A stretch of 12,522 nt of DNA from Acetobacteraceae bacterium (GTDB lineage Bacteria > Pseudomonadota > Alphaproteobacteria > Acetobacterales > Acetobacteraceae), in the NCBI GenBank assembly GCA_025356735.1, contig JANXRT010000027.1, positions 1 through 12,522 on the forward strand, in the 5' to 3' direction. This document shows, piece after piece, positions 12,356 to 12,522 of this stretch. Under the pieces are notes generated by a model, which worked only from the letters and a program-made list of their open reading frames with translations, was not told the origin of the DNA and ran no database searches. Within the stretch, counting starts at the first letter, position 1; the number at the start of each line of letters is the position of its first letter. A program made the position numbers and the translations under genes.

Positions 12356-12522
12356 TCAGGAGGCTTGCCGGCTGATGACGCGAAAGGCGCGGCGGCGAGC
12401 CTGAGCGTTGGCCGGTAGGTCGAGCGGCAGCAGCGCCGCTTCCGGCTCCGGGTTCACCGCCTCGGGGATGTCATGGCCGAGATAGCTCGCCGCCAGGTTT
12501 CGAAAGACATAGTCCAGCATCG
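12356..12522 (-). CDS. C-terminal fragment, probably B12-dependent ribonucleotide reductase
   Basis: The gene enters from the right edge; only the last ~55 codons are seen, ending at TGA 12358-12356. The segment LDYVFRNLAASYLGHDIPEA resembles the C-terminal 'DYIFRELAxSYLGRxDLAH' stretch of adenosylcobalamin-dependent ribonucleoside-diphosphate reductases (NrdJ) in alphaproteobacteria. A variable proline-rich tail follows (EPEAALLPLDLPANAQARRRAF). This identification is from pattern memory over ~20 residues and needs the upstream sequence. It is 8 nt upstream of the RidA-family gene on the same strand, so probably one transcript. Confidence 0.55.
   Translation of the reverse strand, partial: MLDYVFRNLAASYLGHDIPEAVNPEPEAALLPLDLPANAQARRRAFRVISRQAS

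Overview
The window is GC-rich and densely coding and looks like a chromosomal segment of an alphaproteobacterium, most probably a sphingomonad (Sphingomonadaceae). The main evidence is the complete core of the alphaproteobacterial general stress response (PhyR, NepR, EcfG) with a HisKA_2-type protein beside it. The accompanying genes fit too: electron-transfer flavoprotein-ubiquinone oxidoreductase (ETF-QO), a family-4-type uracil-DNA glycosylase, a PA0069-type radical SAM protein and a B12-dependent ribonucleotide reductase tail. I saw no rRNA, tRNA, CRISPR array, transposase or phage gene.

Layout. Positions 1-320 (minus) hold the N-terminus of ETF-QO. It is divergent from a uracil-DNA-glycosylase-like gene (444-1235, plus), which is followed by a periplasmic lytic transglycosylase (1346-3178, plus) and a MoaB-type molybdopterin protein (3273-3824, plus). 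Two small glycosyltransferase-like genes of the 'rSAM/selenodomain-associated' type (4416-5114 and 3802-4419, minus) form a translationally coupled pair whose 3' end overlaps moaB antisense. Divergent from them is a PA0069-family radical SAM gene (5230-6348, plus). A 51-residue lipoprotein gene (6368-6523, minus) ends 20 nt from it.

The stress-response core spans 6682-9396. On the minus strand, nepR and ecfG are coupled by a TAGTG junction, and a 201-residue HisKA_2 protein follows them. That protein keeps the phosphoacceptor histidine but has lost the ATP-binding motifs, so it looks like a stripped-down histidine phosphotransferase comparable to PhyT of Sphingomonas. phyR is divergent on the plus strand. 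By the established partner-switching model, phosphorylated PhyR binds NepR and releases EcfG, which recognises GGAAC-N16/17-CGTT-like promoters. Downstream of phyR are two typical stress-type genes, a CsbD-like protein and a DUF883/ElaB-like membrane-anchored protein. They are preceded by a GGAAC-N16-CATT promoter candidate and a hairpin-rich leader.

The right end carries phosphoglucomutase pgm (10211-11872, plus), converging on a RidA-family protein (11883-12347, minus). The RidA gene lies 8 nt behind the C-terminal end of what looks like the B12-dependent ribonucleotide reductase (12356-12522, minus).

The most interesting non-genic structure is three tandem hairpin-forming repeats of about 19 nt across the phyR stop codon, dyads just upstream of the phyR and csbD ribosome binding sites, and a perfect 15-bp inverted repeat before pgm. 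The most interesting gene is the ATPase-degenerate HisKA_2 protein.
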